Shown piece after piece: positions 46,179 to 55,578 of a DNA stretch of 64,000 nt. Position 1 is the first letter of the stretch. Each line of letters begins with the position of its first letter. The translations under genes and the position numbers were made by a program. The stretch is from contig NZ_JAJFAY010000010.1 of assembly GCF_021083305.1 (NCBI RefSeq), forward strand, positions 1-64,000, in the 5' to 3' direction. Source of the stretch: Haladaptatus sp. DYF46 (lineage in GTDB: Archaea > Halobacteriota > Halobacteria > Halobacteriales > Haladaptataceae). A model generated the notes under the pieces. The model was not told where the DNA came from, did not search any database, and saw nothing but the letters and a program-made list of their open reading frames with translations.

Positions 46179-47000
46179 ATGAAGGCCCTCCCGAAGTCGC
46201 AGATTCTCCGGTTTACTGAGAAGGCGATCCATCTGGCACGCCGGGCGGTCTCTCGATACTCCTCAAAATTTTCCAAACACCGCTACACACTTCCCCAGCA
46301 CGTTGTTTTGTTGTGTCTCAAAGTTCGGAAGAACACGACCTATCGTGGCCTGCTTGACGAATTAATCGAGATGCCACGTATCCGTCGTGTTCTCGGGCTA
46401 GCCGAGCTTCCTACGCCATCAACGCTCTGTAAGGCGTTCAATCGACTCGATATGGCCGTATGGCGTGTCTTATTGACTCTCTCAGCGACGCTACTTCCGA
46501 CAAACGGAATCGTTGGGGTTGATGCATCAGGGTTCGACCGCAGTCACGCTTCGAAACACTACACGAAACGAGCTGAACTCACGATTCAGCAGCTCAAAGT
46601 GACGCTGTTGGTCGATACGAAAGTGAACGCAATCCTCGATCTCCACGTGACGACGACACGAAAACACGATAGCCAGATCGCCCCGTCGTTGATCAAGCGC
46701 AATCCCGAGAGTATTGAGATTCTGCTCGGTGACAAAGGATACGACGACCAGAAGATCAGACGACTTGCCCGTCAACACGAGGTTCGCCCACTGATCAAGC
46801 ATCGTAAGTTCTCATCACTCCACGAGGCATGGAACGCACGCTTAGACACTGATCTCTATGGACAACGGAGTCAATCTGAAACTGTCAACTCAACGCTCAA
46901 ACGAAAATACGGTGCGTTCGTCTGCTCACGACGCTGGTGGAAACAGTTCCGTGAACTCACCATCGCTTGTCTCATTCATAATGTAGACCGATCACTCTGA
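46179..47000 (+). CDS. IS5-family transposase
   Basis: 273 residues and intact: MKALPKSQILRFTEKAIHLA, first Asp in IVGVDASGFDRS, second Asp in EILLGDKGYDDQKIR, Glu in RSQSETVNSTLKRKY. Close homologue of copy A (22858-23679), differing mostly in the region preceding the second Asp. Confidence 0.92.
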   Translation: MKALPKSQILRFTEKAIHLARRAVSRYSSKFSKHRYTLPQHVVLLCLKVRKNTTYRGLLDELIEMPRIRRVLGLAELPTPSTLCKAFNRLDMAVWRVLLTLSATLLPTNGIVGVDASGFDRSHASKHYTKRAELTIQQLKVTLLVDTKVNAILDLHVTTTRKHDSQIAPSLIKRNPESIEILLGDKGYDDQKIRRLARQHEVRPLIKHRKFSSLHEAWNARLDTDLYGQRSQSETVNSTLKRKYGAFVCSRRWWKQFRELTIACLIHNVDRSL

Positions 47001-47033
47001 GCGGTCAATACAGCAAAGATAGTAACCGTAGTG

Positions 47034-47426
47034 CTACGGGCGGTCTGAGACGTTACGGATCCATCGCAAGGCGTCGTCGCGGTTGTCTTGGTGGAAGTAT
47101 CGCATGTGGTCGGGAGCAACTGGCCAGACTGGCCGAATGGCTCGCCATTAGTGATAGAGTAATTTTGCCCAGAGGGAGTCTCCAACGCACGCATAGGAAC
47201 GGATGTCGAACTCGGGTCCGTATCGAAGGTCTGGAACAATCCCGTGGAGATGGGTGAGATACGTCGTTGCTGTCCAGTCAGGGACTTCCTCATACACTCG
47301 GATTGACCCGTGTTGCTTCGTTCGCTCGATGAGTAGAGAGTAGAACTCCTCGTACCCGTCCGCAGTACCACTCCCGACACGTACCGCAACGAGATCGTCC
47401 TCTGTCGCGTCCAGTGTCTCAAACAT
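47034..47426 (-). pseudogene. STAS/SpoIIAA-like protein with premature stop
   Basis: Begins MFETLDATEDDLVAVRVG, reads IRVYEEVPDW, ACVGDSLWAKLLYH, then an in-frame TAA (47148-47150). The frame continues for 37 codons (RAIRPVWPV, MRYFHQDNRDDALRWIRN) to TAG at 47034. The C-terminal part ends as SpoIIAA/SEC14-like family members do, so one nonsense change truncated it. It lies between a transposase and its right IS end. Confidence 0.75.
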
Positions 47427-47675
47427 CCTTAGCGAACGCAGTCGAACAGGTGCGTCAAAGTTTCATTGGTATTCGACGAATCAGTTCGCAGCTCTCATCG
47501 ACCGGCTGTTTCAGGCGACGATATGTATGAATAATATGACTTCAACAGAGCCAGTGATCAGTATCCCAAGCTAGCAATGATTGGCTAACCGTTACAGAAG
47601 AGAGCTAGTCCATGTTCGTCGCCCAGCGCATCTAAGACGATTAGGGTGGAACAGATACCCATAGAGAGGAATGCT

Positions 47676-48230
47676 ATGGATCACCAAGTGCTGTTCATTC
47701 ATGGTGCTGGAGGATACGAAGAAGATGAAAAACTCGCAGTCGATCTCCAGGATGTATTGGGGGGTGCATACGAGGTGCAGTATCCACAGATGCCAAATGA
47801 AGATAATCTCGAATACGAGGCATGGAAACAGCAGATCGTAACGGAACTTGCTGCATTAGATGATGCGGTGATTCTTCTCGGACACTCTTTGGGCGGTTCG
47901 ATTCTGTTAAAATGTCTTTCCGAAGAGAAGATAGACGTGCCTATCGCTGGTCTATTCCTTATCGCATTGCCTTTCTGGGGTACTGAAGGGTGGAATGTTA
48001 GCGAGTACGAACTAGAGAAAAACGTTGCGTCGAAGCTCCCAAGTGAACTACCCCTGTTTTTTTACCACAGCCGAGACGATGAAATAGTTCCGTTTTCCCA
48101 CCTCGCGCTGTACGCGGAAAAGCTTCCGCAGGCAACTATTCACGAGTGTGATACCGGTGGACATCAGTTCAACAACGATTTGTCTGTCGTTGCTCGGGAC
48201 ATCAAACGACTGGAAACGAAGAACCCATAG
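47676..48230 (+). CDS. alpha/beta hydrolase (RBBP9/YdeN-like)
   Basis: 184 residues from ATG 47676, which has AGAGGA 5-10 nt upstream. VLFIHGAGGYEED (oxyanion region), LLGHSLGGSILLK (nucleophile Ser in GHSLGG), HSRDDEIVPF (Asp) and GGHQF (His): complete catalytic triad. Small serine hydrolase of unknown substrate. Confidence 0.88.
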   Translation: MDHQVLFIHGAGGYEEDEKLAVDLQDVLGGAYEVQYPQMPNEDNLEYEAWKQQIVTELAALDDAVILLGHSLGGSILLKCLSEEKIDVPIAGLFLIALPFWGTEGWNVSEYELEKNVASKLPSELPLFFYHSRDDEIVPFSHLALYAEKLPQATIHECDTGGHQFNNDLSVVARDIKRLETKNP

Positions 48231-48333
48231 CGAGATGAACAACTGCCTCTTCCGCTTCAATGTTCAACCTTCGATCTGACCGGAATTCCCATATTTGGCG
48301 ATCAGGCCAACTTGTGAGAGGAATCTTGTCTAT

Positions 48334-48708
48334 CTAACCCAATGAAATCGTTCGATCGGCCCATTCTCGAAGAATCTTGAGAGCCTCATGTTCGCAACGC
48401 GAGACTGGATCGTCTGTCCCGAGTTCATTGCTCTCGAATGCGTTCATCACTACGCATTCTGCGTCTGCACAATAGGTCGTGAACTTTTGAAGATCAAATC
48501 TCGCGTGCTGAAACGGTATGGTAGAATCATTAACGAACACAACTCGGGGTTTGGGAGCCTCATCGAGAATTCGTTCCGCTCGCTCGGCGTTATTGCTGGC
48601 GAGTGCGACCATCTCCTCTTCAGTCTTGCCTTCCGATCGCGGGGCATTTGCATCGAGGACACCGTACCATACTCGATCAGGAATCGTCGTAAAGCGGTCG
48701 AGTGTCAA
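48334..48708 (-). CDS. hypothetical protein
   Basis: 124 acidic residues with RVVFVNDSTIPFQHARFDLQ and CEHEALKILREWADR. No membrane helix or recognised domain. Convergent with the hydrolase; TAA at 48334. Confidence 0.5.
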   Translation of the reverse strand: MTLDRFTTIPDRVWYGVLDANAPRSEGKTEEEMVALASNNAERAERILDEAPKPRVVFVNDSTIPFQHARFDLQKFTTYCADAECVVMNAFESNELGTDDPVSRCEHEALKILREWADRTISLG

Positions 48709-48877
48709 ATGACCGTCTCGACTGGTATCGAATACCGAGCACCCAGAGAGTATTAACGCAATGACGTACGGGATTCATTTGAATTTTCTAATCACTAAAA
48801 CACCTGATTTCACACGTTTCAGTGCCTGAGAGTAGCACTCAGTCTATCTTTATATAGTCATGAAGCGTATAAATTGT

Positions 48878-49816
48878 ATGGCTGCTATTGAGTTAAACAG
48901 TGTGACCAAACAATACGGAGAGGTAACCGCGCTCCGCGACGTCGATCTCGTCGTCGAGGAAGGGGAGATATTCGGCTTTCTCGGACCGAACGGAGCGGGG
49001 AAGTCCACGACCATCGACATCCTGCTCGACTTCGTCCGCCCGACCGCCGGGAGTGCCTCAGTGCTCGGATTCGACGCGCAACGCGATAGTCTCGGAGTCC
49101 GCGAGCGCGTCGGCGTCCTCCCGGACGCATATCACGTGTACGACCGACTGACCGGTCGCCAGCACATCGAGTTTGCTATCCGTTCAAAGCGTTCGGACGA
49201 TGACCCGATGGCGATCCTAGAACGCGTCGGCATCGTTGAGGCTGCCGACCGGAAAGCCGGTGGCTATTCGAAGGGGATGCGCCAGCGACTTGTCCTTGGT
49301 ATGGCGCTTGTCGGTGAGCCCGAGCTACTCATCTTGGATGAACCCACGACGGGACTTGATCCGAAAGGGGCACGCGAGATGCGCGAGATAATCACCGAGG
49401 AACGCAACCGAGGTGCGACGGTGTTCTTCTCCAGTCACATCCTGGAACAGGTCGAGGCGGTCTGTGATCGTGTCGGCATCCTGATGGGTGGCGAACTGGT
49501 CACCGTCGACACCATCGACGGACTTCGGAACTCGGTCGGCATCGAGCAGACGCTCGCGATCACCACCGACCGACCCGTCGACGAATCGGCGCTCGACGTA
49601 ATCCGTGCAGTCGACGGCGTCTCACAAGCCACTGCGAGCGGGACCTCCGTCGCCGTGACGTTAGAGTCTCACTCCAAGGCCGCGGTGCTGAACGCACTCG
49701 AAGCACGAGACATCGGCGTCGAAGACTTCAGCACGGAGGAAACCTCACTGGAGGAACTCTTCATGGCCTACACGGACGGTCGCTCGATCGCCGGGACGAC
49801 GGAGGTGACGGCATGA
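48878..49816 (+). CDS. ABC transporter ATP-binding protein
   Basis: 312 residues from MAAIELNS; ATG 48860 is also open. TTTATATA (48849-48856) lies about 26 bp before 48878, fitting a leaderless transcript starting at that ATG. Walker A GPNGAGKST, signature YSKGMRQR (variant of LSGGQ), Walker B LLILDEPT, and a C-terminal extension of about 90 residues. ABC-2 exporter class. Its stop overlaps the permease ATG. GC-rich and strongly halophilic in codon use. Confidence 0.93.
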   Translation: MAAIELNSVTKQYGEVTALRDVDLVVEEGEIFGFLGPNGAGKSTTIDILLDFVRPTAGSASVLGFDAQRDSLGVRERVGVLPDAYHVYDRLTGRQHIEFAIRSKRSDDDPMAILERVGIVEAADRKAGGYSKGMRQRLVLGMALVGEPELLILDEPTTGLDPKGAREMREIITEERNRGATVFFSSHILEQVEAVCDRVGILMGGELVTVDTIDGLRNSVGIEQTLAITTDRPVDESALDVIRAVDGVSQATASGTSVAVTLESHSKAAVLNALEARDIGVEDFSTEETSLEELFMAYTDGRSIAGTTEVTA

Positions 49817-50658
49817 GTTTCGCCGTCGTCGCCCGCAAGGACTTCCAGGACGCTCGTCTCTCGAAAACGCTCTGGGCGCTGTCGGCGCTCTTTGTCATCT
49901 TGATGGCCGGGATGGCGTACCTCTACGCCGAATTGCCCGCACTTAGTGGCGACACCAACGAACTCTCGGCCCTCGGACTGATGTTCTTCCTCGCTGCACC
50001 CGCTACCTTGTTCGTCTCCATCACGGCGGTCATCATCGCCGCTAAATCAGTCGCTGGCGAACGCGAGAACGGAAGTATGAAGCTCATGCTCTCGTACCCC
50101 CACTCGCGCCGTGACGTGGTACTCGGGAAAGTCACCGGCAGAGCCGCGGTGCTTGTACTCCCCCTCGTGATTGGATTCGCCGTCGCAGCGATCGTGGTGC
50201 TGGCGAAATATGCCACCTTCACACCAATCGACTACGTGCTGTTCGTCCTACTGACGGTGCTCTACGCGTTCGCCTACATCAGCCTCGTCGTCGGACTCTC
50301 GGCCACGACGGGGTCGGGCGCAAGAGCGACGGCGATGGCCATCGGGCTGTTCGTCGTCCTCGAACTCCTCTGGGACGTCGTACCGCTCGGAGTACTCTAC
50401 CTGCTGGAGGGCCAGCTCGTCCCACTGCAGGAGTACCCGAACTGGGCGTTGTTCCTCTCGGGACTCACACCAAGCGCCGCCTACTCAACCGCGATGGGTG
50501 CCGTCCTGCCGGAGTCCCCCAACGCAGTTCTCGGTATCGGCACGATTGGCGACGTACCGTTCTACCTCGCCGACTGGTTCGGACTCGTCCTTCTCGTCGC
50601 ATGGGCCGTCGTCCCGGTCAGTTTGGGCTACTTGCGGTTCCGGGTCGCCGACCTCTGA
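49813..50658 (+). CDS. ABC-2 type permease
   Basis: 281 residues, six membrane helices in the ABC2_membrane layout: first helix ALFVILMAGMAYLY, ESVAGE-like VAGERENGSMKLMLSYP, then TGRAAVLVLPLVIGF. Partner of the preceding ATPase (overlap 49813-49816). Exports an unknown lipid, peptide or drug. Confidence 0.9.
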   Translation: MSFAVVARKDFQDARLSKTLWALSALFVILMAGMAYLYAELPALSGDTNELSALGLMFFLAAPATLFVSITAVIIAAKSVAGERENGSMKLMLSYPHSRRDVVLGKVTGRAAVLVLPLVIGFAVAAIVVLAKYATFTPIDYVLFVLLTVLYAFAYISLVVGLSATTGSGARATAMAIGLFVVLELLWDVVPLGVLYLLEGQLVPLQEYPNWALFLSGLTPSAAYSTAMGAVLPESPNAVLGIGTIGDVPFYLADWFGLVLLVAWAVVPVSLGYLRFRVADL

Positions 50659-50715
50659 ACGCGGATTCGCGTTCTCCGCTTTCGACTCCTTCTTTCGCCG
50701 GATCGTAACGCTGGG

Positions 50716-50901
50716 ATCCACCGTAACCTCTTCTGCAAACACATGGCTGCGGTCGAAACTGCGACAGACGACGGTACATTTGAGGCCTTCTCCTCCGAGG
50801 ACGAAGACGAAGCCGAACCAGACAACTGCGACTGTGATGGCCTCAACGGAGTCCCGTGTTTGCCCTGCGTGCGAACGGGACGGAAGGAACTGTCGAACTA
50901 A
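50716..50901 (+). pseudogene. SWIM zinc-finger gene fragment, copy 5
   Basis: Starts at IHRNLFCKHMAAVE, 58 bp after the ABC permease stop, and runs to RTGRKELSN stop. N-terminal half and the CxC ligands absent. Followed by AACCACCCCTTCAGCTC and a T tract, a tail shared with the copies at 44262 and 57437. Confidence 0.75.
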
Positions 50902-51035
50902 CCACCCCTTCAGCTCTTTTTTTATCCGTGGTACAGCGATTGATGTTCTTGATGCCTACGTTTCTTCTCGTGTGGAATCTGTATCCCGTGTTCGTATTCA
51001 CAGTGCAGAAAAAGGAGGGGCTTTGAGTACTTTGC

Positions 51036-51308
51036 TCAAAACCATTCCCGTACCGATGGTATAATCTCTAGGGTTGCTAATCCCAGATAGAGGCCGAAAA
51101 CAATGGCAGCAATCCCTGCCACGAGTCCAACAATAGAGGTTCCATACAAAGCAATGGTTACTCCAGTCCATACCAGAACTACAGCAACTCCAACTAAGAG
51201 GAGCGTCCCAACCATTCCTAAAATAGCATCTTCTACTGCTCTGTGAACCAGCTCATATAGCTCCCGTTCTTCAAGTCCATTTACTGCGGCAGTCTCTGAT
51301 GAGTCCAT
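51036..51308 (-). CDS. small membrane protein
   Basis: 90 residues from ATG 51308 (MDSSETAAV). Two helices (about 30-50 and 57-77) and a short tail IIPSVREWF. Unrecognised. Confidence 0.6.
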   Translation of the reverse strand: MDSSETAAVNGLEERELYELVHRAVEDAILGMVGTLLLVGVAVVLVWTGVTIALYGTSIVGLVAGIAAIVFGLYLGLATLEIIPSVREWF

Positions 51309-51386
51309 GCTTTCAATGATGTAGTACGTTCGAAAAAACCTGCGACTCAGCAATTTCAAAATCTCAGGACTGCGGGAACTGCCGGA

Positions 51387-51806
51387 CTAAAGCAAACCAC
51401 CGTCTAGGGACTCAACGACATACGTAAGATTACCATATTTTTCGATGCGAATGATGGTGAGTTTTCCGTGCGAACCGGAAAATGGGCTCACAGAGAACTG
51501 TATTGGGTCACTGCTTTCGTATTGTGCTCGAATTCTGTAGGTCCCACCTGTACTGAACAGCTTCTCGTATGTTTTCTCACTCTCTGGTTCAATCGAAACA
51601 ACTCCCTCGAGCCCTGATTGGACTTCGACCGTGTTTTGAGGCCCATCGAGAAGATCAATTTCGACGAGATGAGGGAATGAATCGCGGTTTTGAACGATCA
51701 GTGATCCCGCTGGTGGGTCTGTCTCCAGGAATGTACAGCCTGATATGAGTCCGATTCCAGCAGTGATTCCAGAAGACAACAATACTCGGCGTGAATACGT
51801 TCCCAT
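51387..51806 (-). CDS. Tat-exported lipoprotein, unknown
   Basis: 139 residues. Tat motif SRRVLLSSG and lipobox ISGC, then a beta-sandwich-like domain (LIVQNRDSFPHLVEIDL, YRIRAQYESSDPIQFSV). Resembles extracellular domains that bind ligands, but no family recognised. Confidence 0.75.
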   Translation of the reverse strand: MGTYSRRVLLSSGITAGIGLISGCTFLETDPPAGSLIVQNRDSFPHLVEIDLLDGPQNTVEVQSGLEGVVSIEPESEKTYEKLFSTGGTYRIRAQYESSDPIQFSVSPFSGSHGKLTIIRIEKYGNLTYVVESLDGGLL

Positions 51807-51861
51807 CAGTTATAGCTTGAACTACGTGCCGAAGTGCTATTAACATAGACGATCGGACGAA

Positions 51862-52053
51862 ATGATCTACTTGATTGCCGTCGAAAACGCAATCGACGAC
51901 GGAACACTCGACGCGTTCCCATCGGACGAAGAGCGTATCAGTGGCCCGTACACCGGCTACGACAAGTACGGCAACGCCGACCACACCTACTGGAAATGTG
52001 AGGACTGTGGTACGGAAGCCACCCGGAAGGGCGCACTCACTGACTGCTGTTAA
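51862..52053 (+). CDS. chimeric small zinc protein (SWIM tail plus Cys domain)
   Basis: 63 residues. Residues 6-22 (AVENAIDDGTLDAFPSDEE) are SWIM family, joined to SGPYTGYDKYGNADHTYWKCEDCG and ALTDCC, a different zinc-knuckle tail. Either a true alternative SWIM C terminus or a join of fragments. The upstream SWIM core is absent. Confidence 0.45.
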   Translation: MIYLIAVENAIDDGTLDAFPSDEERISGPYTGYDKYGNADHTYWKCEDCGTEATRKGALTDCC

Positions 52054-52099
52054 CCTTGTCTCGCTCTTTACATTTCTGTCTCGCCAAACAACGCTGTCC

Positions 52100-52234
52100 G
52101 ATGGTGCCCAGCGAACGCTAACCGAATGTGCGGATACAACCGAATGTATAGACAAGACACCGACGACTGAGCGCGACTTGCTCGACCGAGCGCAAGCGCA
52201 TGCGGCGGACAGTCGTGGCTGGCCGTTTTCCTAG
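52100..52234 (+). pseudogene. fragment of a small acidic accessory protein
   Basis: AQRTLTECADTTECID, then RDLLDRAQAHAADSRGWPFS, partner of a similar scrap near 57470-57590 (DQRTLTESADATTND, ALLDRC). Both follow SWIM fragments, suggesting a gene once beside the SWIM gene. Start absent. Confidence 0.5.
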
Positions 52235-52321
52235 TTTATCAACCACCACAATTGGGTGTCTGCTCATACCATAACAGCTGAATCACTATCACTATATCGT
52301 GGAGCTAACTACTCTAATACA

Positions 52322-52576
52322 GTGACGCAAACTTCGGAGAATTCTGGTTTATCCCGACGGGCTCGGACTCTTAGCGGAATAACGGGTCTAGTATTACTTG
52401 TCCTCTATGCCATATCATCGAATTATGTGGGCGAAAAGATGGTTATTCTACTTGTTGTATTTCCCTTAGGCTGTTTTCTTCGAACGTTCCAACAAAGAGG
52501 GTGGAAACGATCTTTCGTAAACGCTGGAGCAATTGCTGTCGGTCTGTATCTCTCTTCCTATTTACACTTGTTTTAG
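52322..52576 (+). CDS. small membrane protein
   Basis: 84 residues from GTG 52322; the frame is open to 52256. Two to three hydrophobic stretches (ITGLVLLVLYAIS, MVILLVVFPLGCFL, FVNAGAIAVGLYLSSY). No family recognised. Confidence 0.5.
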   Translation: MTQTSENSGLSRRARTLSGITGLVLLVLYAISSNYVGEKMVILLVVFPLGCFLRTFQQRGWKRSFVNAGAIAVGLYLSSYLHLF

Positions 52577-52922
52577 GTTTAGAATAGAAATTCATTCGAA
52601 CGGCATGGATGTGAACAATTCAATGCGGCCGTTCGACACATAACTCATCCAGGCGTTCGAACGCTTAACTACGCCTAAGTGGTGGCTCGTCCGCGAGGAC
52701 TGCGGTGGGTCGATTCGCGTTGAGGAGGGCGACGGCCACTAACCAATTCTCGTTTAAGTAATTCTCGCGACAAGGAGTAGATACGAGGAAGATTTTCGCG
52801 AACTATAGATTTGCTGCTTAAGTTCTTGCTATCACTCATGCTTCGGATTGAGAGCGTATTTTAGTTAGTAGCACATACTAACAGTCTGTGCTCATTCTGT
52901 TGACGAGTGACACTCACTAAGT
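52577..52922. other. intergenic with a short coding scrap
   Basis: A roughly 65-bp frame ending WWLVREDCGGSIRVEEGDGH and a stop (about 52679-52741) is a remnant of an unidentified protein. The rest shows no gene. Confidence 0.4.
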
Positions 52923-53341
52923 TCAGCGCGTCGTAATCGTCTCACAATTGCCCTGTACGTACGTTTTCTCGGCCATGAAAGAGACTGTTGTCGTTGACTC
53001 AGTTTCTCCCTGGCACTGGCCCTGTTGTGGTCGGGGCCACTCGTATGTTTGATCTTCTTCCCCGTTAATGTCCATCTGAATCTTCGCTGGTGTTCCACGA
53101 AATGGCTTACTGGTCTGGGCATGATCATATGCGATCCGGAAGTGTTTTTTAGTAGAATTTTCCCGGAGTCATCCTGCACTGTGAGGTCCAGACGAAGTGG
53201 TGAGTACCGAACGTTTGCGATTGTCACTTGATGGGCCAACTGATGGCCCAGCAGCGTCCGTTTGAAACTGCTGCAGCCAGCAAGACCGGTGACGATTCCA
53301 CCTGTACCTGTTTGGAGAATTCTCCGGCGTGTTTGTTCCAT
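52923..53341 (-). pseudogene. Tat-exported lipoprotein, frameshifted in an A6 run
   Basis: Starts MEQTRRRILQTGTGG with lipobox LAGC, then LRLDLTVQDDSGKILLK. After the A6 run (53145-53150) the open frame gives an unlikely Arg-rich tail. The frame needing one more A reads KKHFRIAYDHAQTSKPF, DINGEEDQTYEW and TVSFMAEKTYVQGN to a TGA at 52923, a normal acidic halophilic sequence. A homopolymer indel, real or technical. Confidence 0.75.
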
Positions 53342-53544
53342 TCCTCTATCCCATACAGATATCCAACATGGCGTAAGCTTTGTCTTGGTAACGGTTCTCT
53401 ATTCTCGGCTTTGCAAAGCTTATGAATGAGGTTCACCAGACCCGACACTATACACAAACAGTGTAAGCGCGATATCCATTACAATCTCTTTATTCGACTT
53501 CACACCAGCAGAAAGCAGATACCATTGCAATTAGTGGTGAGGAT

Positions 53545-54033
53545 ATGTCTGAGACACTGAGCACCCGTCGACTATTTACAGAAAGTATCCCAATTGCGGT
53601 CACCGTCCTGTTTTGGGTCGTTCTCTCCTGGTTTGCAAACTTTTCACTGATTGCAAACGGGGTCCGCTATGCGGGTGTCGCAATGGCACTCTTCCTTGCG
53701 GTTCATCGTGGACTCTCGCTTGGACAGACACTCTCGTCTGATCCTGTCACAATGGACGTGGAAGCAGTACTCCGAGAAAATATTCGTGTTGCACTCCCTG
53801 CTGGGAGTTGGTTTCTCGCTGCCTTCATTGTCTATGTAATCGACTCTCTGTGGGCGTCTTTACCATTCCCTGGATTGTTCACCTCTCCTGCGAACGCATT
53901 TGCATTTGCGTTCACTGTCACCGGTGTTGCAACGGTCGTACTGTACGCAGCGGCTGTGGGTCACTCTTCGGCTCGTGACGATTCGTCTTTCTCAGGAAAC
54001 TCCACAGCGACCACCATCTCGTCCGACGACTAG
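53545..54033 (+). CDS. membrane protein, unknown
   Basis: 162 residues, four predicted helices (about 15-34, 38-55, 83-105, 118-140) and a Ser/Thr-rich tail ending SSDD. No family recognised. Encoded divergently from the lipoprotein pseudogene. Confidence 0.65.
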   Translation: MSETLSTRRLFTESIPIAVTVLFWVVLSWFANFSLIANGVRYAGVAMALFLAVHRGLSLGQTLSSDPVTMDVEAVLRENIRVALPAGSWFLAAFIVYVIDSLWASLPFPGLFTSPANAFAFAFTVTGVATVVLYAAAVGHSSARDDSSFSGNSTATTISSDD

Positions 54034-54208
54034 CAACCAAGCGTGAACGAAGAGGCATTGGCAGCCTACTCACGGAGTCGCTCTTTAGTTTGGACACTCT
54101 CAGTCAGCTTTCTGTCGTGCTGCTTAACAATTGTATCACTCGTGTAGTTCGATACAGTGCAGATTTCTATGGATATTTGACGCTGAACACTACACCAAAT
54201 AGGAGTGG

Positions 54209-54868
54209 TTAGATTTTTGCCATAGTCGTATTCCAGCGACCGTAACCGCGTTGTTTGGCCTGCTGCTGTTTGCGAATGAACTCCTGGCGTTTGCTGAACT
54301 GCATGTCTGGCACGCGAGCGTAGCCGATACGGACCAAATCTGTGTTGAACATGAAATTCCCGATGTAAACGTACAATTGCGTTTGGCCGTCATCTGTTAC
54401 ACTCACCTGTGGATCAGAGACGACGGTCACGACTTGATGATCCATTTGGGACTTCGTATAGCGAACTGCCTTCTTGTGGATGGGACCGCTTTTAGGGACG
54501 CTCACACCAATCAAATCAACAGTGCGGTTCTTCCCATTATGTTTGCTCGTGAGCGTCGTTGGATCGATGACTTTGGTCACACGCGCTTGGAAGCGCTCGC
54601 TATTCTCTGGAGTATCAATGTTTGCCGTCGTTGGTTGCCGTAGATACGTCGTCTGCGTCCGGGTCTGTGTCTGGGTTTCCGTAGTTGTCGTAGTCGCTGT
54701 AGTTGATTCCGTCGATGCTGTGGTCGTGCTACCGATCGAGGTCGTCTGTGTTTCCATCCTCGTCGTCATTGTTGTGGCGTCGCTACTACCACCGAATCCA
54801 AGCCCACCGAGACAGCCTGCGAGGACGATAACTAGGACAAGTCCGAAAAGAGGGAGGGATCGCTGCAT
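54209..54868 (-). CDS. secreted SNase-like lipoprotein without catalytic residues
   Basis: 219 residues from ATG 54868. Signal with lipobox LAGC, a Thr/Ser-rich surface linker (about 35-80), then a thermonuclease (SNase) fold: FQARVTKVIDPTTLTSKHNG, TVDLIGVSVPK, TQLYVYIGNFMFN and KQQQAKQRGYGRW. Staphylococcal-type active residues Arg35, Glu43 and Arg87 are replaced (VDLIGV for VRLIGV, VPK for TPE, Gln-x-Gln-Leu for GRL). Probably binds rather than cuts, or is decaying. Confidence 0.8.
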   Translation of the reverse strand: MQRSLPLFGLVLVIVLAGCLGGLGFGGSSDATTMTTRMETQTTSIGSTTTASTESTTATTTTTETQTQTRTQTTYLRQPTTANIDTPENSERFQARVTKVIDPTTLTSKHNGKNRTVDLIGVSVPKSGPIHKKAVRYTKSQMDHQVVTVVSDPQVSVTDDGQTQLYVYIGNFMFNTDLVRIGYARVPDMQFSKRQEFIRKQQQAKQRGYGRWNTTMAKI

Positions 54869-54880
54869 ACTGGAGGTGAT

Positions 54881-54920
54881 TGCTCTGTTTAGTTCAACAT
54901 TGGGGGTGCCGAATGATGAC
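54881..54920. repeat. promoter-region repeat, copy 1
   Basis: TGTTTAGTTCAAC followed by a CCGAATG-type tail, just upstream of the SNase-like gene. A similar stretch is at 56348-56390. The shared DNA suggests a local duplication of the nuclease promoter region. Confidence 0.45.
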
Positions 54921-55379
54921 CGACGGCGAATGGAAACATACCGGACCGCCTCGCTCGAATACTCGCCACCGAGCACTTCCCTTGACCTGCTGCTGTTGAC
55001 TGTCCCGTGCTGTCCCACAGACTAGTGTGTCTGCGCCTGTTCTCCCAACAAAAGTCATTAGAATCCGGCTATCGACGAAAGTTGCAAGGTTAAGTCCCCC
55101 ACTATCGTACAGCAATTTGCTGTCCCTTTCACGCGGGGGAGCAGCAGAACATGGAGCAGGGATATTTCCCCTGCTATGAGGGTGATGGGTGGACCTTCAT
55201 GACCACCAACATCCTTTCACTGATGATACGGCTCCTCGATAGTCTCCTATTCGCGATGAGTAGGCCATGGTGGTCTAATCCTTGAATCTCTTCGGTCAGC
55301 TGAAAAAATGGAGTGATTGTGAGGCTTTGGCCATTTTCGACCGACTCATGAACAGGGAAATGAGATTCCACGCCAGTCA
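54921..55379. other. intergenic, nothing assignable
   Basis: No convincing gene. A minus-strand frame near 55174-55416 reads EEIQGLDHHGLLIANRRLS but has no domain I recognise and overlaps the HTH fragment. Confidence 0.4.
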
Positions 55380-55523
55380 ATGGCTGAAGATCTCGCTGAT
55401 GAGATCGGAATTTCACACCAAGTACTCTCTGAATGGTGCCAACGAGGCCAGTACAATCTTGTCGAAAATGCGCTCATTCTCGACCAAGGAACCGCTGAAC
55501 CCACGAAATGGGCGTCCAAATGA
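55380..55523 (+). pseudogene. HTH-10 (Bat-type) C-terminal fragment
   Basis: Reads MAEDLADEIGISHQVLSEW, then CQRGQYNLVENALIL and ends ASK stop. It aligns with the HTH end of the intact Bat-like protein at 57595 (LAADLDISHQAVSERLRRG). Only the DNA-binding end remains. Confidence 0.6.
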
Positions 55524-55578
55524 ATCCCTTGGAAAAGCAACCGCGCTGATCAACCGACTCCATCTCTGACCTGCGCAT

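Larger units (their letters stand above)
46127..47552 (+). mobile_element. IS5-family element, copy B, with enclosed STAS gene
   Basis: Left end GGCTCTGTTCAAATC at 46127. A matching right end (GGCTCTGTTGAAGT read inward) ends at 47552. The interval, 1426 bp, is 437 bp longer than copy A and contains a convergent SpoIIAA-like gene after the transposase. No target duplication found at the flanks (GAAATTCC and AGTGATCA). Confidence 0.65.

Noticed and set aside
46976-47422. 148-residue minus-strand frame beside IS copy B
   Set aside because: Ser/Thr/Arg-rich alternate frame of the STAS-like pseudogene; no domain.
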